Assembly (NCBI GenBank): GCA_030041335.1
Contig: JASHOB010000137.1
Coordinates: forward strand, 1-64,000
DNA: 64,000 bases
Source: Alphaproteobacteria bacterium
GTDB taxonomy: Bacteria; Pseudomonadota; Alphaproteobacteria; ATCC43930; CGMCC-115725
Reading direction: 5' to 3'
Part shown: one piece after another, positions 62,966 through 64,000 of the stretch
How positions within the stretch are numbered: position 1 is the first letter of the stretch
Layout: the number at the start of each line of letters is the position of its first letter
Position numbers and translations under genes: made by a program
The notes under the pieces: generated by a model
Told to the model about the DNA's origin: nothing
Database searches by the model: none
The model's input: the letters and a program-made list of their open reading frames with translations, nothing else

Positions 62966-63215
62966 TGCTCGCTCACGGCACCTCTGCAGCACACTCTGGA
63001 ACCAGGTTCGCATCGAGTGTACGCTTTGTAGGTCGATCGAGGGCATCGCCTATAAAGGCATCAATGGTGATGCCGGTATCGTCAAAGCGGAGACCGATCG
63101 CCGCCGCGGCTATGTCGAAATTTCTCTATCAACACATGGGGTCGCCACAGAGGCGCTTGATCTACTGGTCGGCACGGCCGGCTATCACCCTGGCACCTTC
63201 GATCGGTTCCCTTAG
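62966..63215 (+). pseudogene. fdhE (formate dehydrogenase accessory protein) C-terminal remnant
   Basis: The plus-strand frame ending at 63215 reads WNQVRIECTLCRSIEGIAYK, GINGDAGIVKAETDRRRGYV, EISLSTHGVATEALDLLVG and TAGYHPGTFDRFP. FdhE proteins have the same order: C-x2-C-x6-W-x3-R-x3-C-x2-C, G-I-x-Y, V-K-A-E-T-C-x-x-C-x-x-Y, A-x-x-x-L-D-L-L-V-x-x-x-G-Y. The first Cys pair sits one frame over (CSL at 62966), and the C-x-x-C after KAET is gone (DRRRG). The gene is broken and truncated. Its position directly before selB fits the usual fdh-fdhE-selA-selB grouping. Confidence 0.7.
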
Positions 63216-63319
63216 GCCATTGACCAAAAGGGTGTCTATGACCGCCGAAGCGAATCTGCGGCTACCATCCCAATTGTTGTTGAGCCGATAGATCGCGGGT
63301 GATCGAGCCCGGACGCCTC

Positions 63320-64000
63320 ATGATCATCGGCACGGCGGGACATGTCGACCATGGCAAGACGACGCTGGTACGGGCGTTGACTGGCATCGATACCGACCGG
63401 CTCAAGGAAGAGAAGGCGCGCGGTATATCGATCGATCTCGGCTTTGCTTATTTGCCCGCACCGGATGGCGAAGTCATCGGCTTCGTTGATGTGCCCGGGC
63501 ATGAGCGCTTCATCCACAACATGTTGGCGGGCGCCTCCGGTATCGATTTTGCTGTGCTGGTCGTTGCCGCCGATGACGGCGTCATGCCTCAGACAGTCGA
63601 ACACCTGGCGATTCTTGATCTCCTGGGGATAAGGCGTGGGCTTGTTGTTCTAGGCAAGATCGATCTGGTATCCGCCGTGGAACGCGCGCAAAGGCACGCC
63701 GAGATCACCAACCTCTTGGCCGCGACGCCGTTTGCCGGTGCCGCCGTCCTCGAGGCTTCGCCTGCAAACGGCGAGGGCATCGACGCGGTTCGCGCGCATC
63801 TCTTTGCGGCCGCCGCGGAGACCCATCGTCGGCCCGCGCATGGTCGCTTTCGCCTGGCGGTCGACCGCTCCTTCACCTTAGCCGGCGCAGGTACGATCGT
63901 GACCGGCACCGCGCTATCGGGGGCAGTCGAAATCGGTGACCGGCTCGCCATCAGTCCTTCGGGACTGGCGGCTCGTGTTCGCTCGATCCACGCCCAGAAT
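63320..64000 (+). CDS. selB: Selenocysteine-specific elongation factor SelB (5' part)
   Basis: The first 227 codons of a translation GTPase that runs off the window end. G1 is [14 protein letters not shown], the switch region is [17 protein letters not shown]3 is [20 protein letters not shown], and G4 is LGKIDL. Domain II begins with [20 protein letters not shown]. The I-D-L-G-F (rather than T-I-x-G) switch and FIHNMLAGA are SelB-specific. SelB binds Sec-tRNA and the SECIS hairpin to insert selenocysteine, usually in formate dehydrogenase. selA is not visible between the fdhE remnant and this gene. The ATG at 63320 lacks a strong ribosome binding site. Confidence 0.93.
   Translation, partial: MIIGTAGHVDHGKTTLVRALTGIDTDRLKEEKARGISIDLGFAYLPAPDGEVIGFVDVPGHERFIHNMLAGASGIDFAVLVVAADDGVMPQTVEHLAILDLLGIRRGLVVLGKIDLVSAVERAQRHAEITNLLAATPFAGAAVLEASPANGEGIDAVRAHLFAAAAETHRRPAHGRFRLAVDRSFTLAGAGTIVTGTALSGAVEIGDRLAISPSGLAARVRSIHAQN

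Overview
The window looks like chromosomal DNA of a GC-rich soil alphaproteobacterium. A Rhizobiales or Bradyrhizobium-like host is likely. This rests on gene content (aromatic-acid catabolism, branched-chain amino-acid type binding proteins, IclR/MarR/LysR/TetR regulators next to catabolic genes, FNR/FixK-type boxes), strong Shine-Dalgarno sequences and GC-rich codon use. No rRNA, tRNA or CRISPR array was recognised.

Layout. 0.7-9.5 kb: a SnoaL-like protein, a metallophosphoesterase and a CoA-thioester/beta-oxidation-like cluster (two crotonase-fold enzymes, two SDRs that have Phe at the usual catalytic Tyr position, a DsbA-fold isomerase, an HxlR regulator). Broken pieces of glycine dehydrogenase, AMP ligase and thiolase, and a frameshifted nitronate monooxygenase, lie among them. 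10.1-26.7 kb: the most unusual part, a signalling/conflict-type region. It holds a TIR-TM-WD40 protein (two seven-repeat sets), a secreted hydrolase, a lipoprotein, then GAF protein, subtilisin-like protease and small Cys-rich protein genes that overlap or abut, then a 1,229-residue fusion of ABC exporter, helical repeats, SLOG-like domain and class III cyclase-like domain, then a TIR-STAND-TM-TPR protein with nine near-identical 48-residue repeats, and a four-TM SLATT-like membrane protein. 26.7-32.5 kb: decayed DNA with TnpB and HipA remnants, small hypothetical genes, a glycine-zipper protein and a ThuA-like gene split over three segments.

32.9-45.4 kb: a ribose-type sugar ABC transporter with an FGGY kinase; then, on the other strand, an amidohydrolase, LigA/LigB-type extradiol dioxygenase subunits, an acyl-CoA-dehydrogenase-fold flavoprotein and MetE-like proteins, with a LysR regulator and a decayed LivK-type gene. 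45.4-51.5 kb: TetR/O-methyltransferase, TetR/third MetE-like and MarR/quinone-oxidoreductase-like pairs. Two of these have perfect long palindromes in the divergent promoter region. 51.9-55.3 kb: an adenosine-specific-kinase family gene divergent from a SAM hydroxide adenosyltransferase, then SCO1/SenC and a haloacid-dehalogenase family protein. 55.6-61.3 kb: a binding protein and Rieske oxygenase divergent from an IclR regulator with a three-half-site operator, then pobA and a truncated aromatic-acid MFS transporter. 61.2-64 kb: a small protein, a universal stress protein behind a perfect FNR/FixK box, an fdhE remnant and the start of selB.

At least ten genes are broken or fragmentary, an unusually high density. 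Some single-base shifts (nitronate monooxygenase, the ThuA-like gene) could instead be sequencing errors. Functions are inferred from motifs seen by eye; no database search was run.
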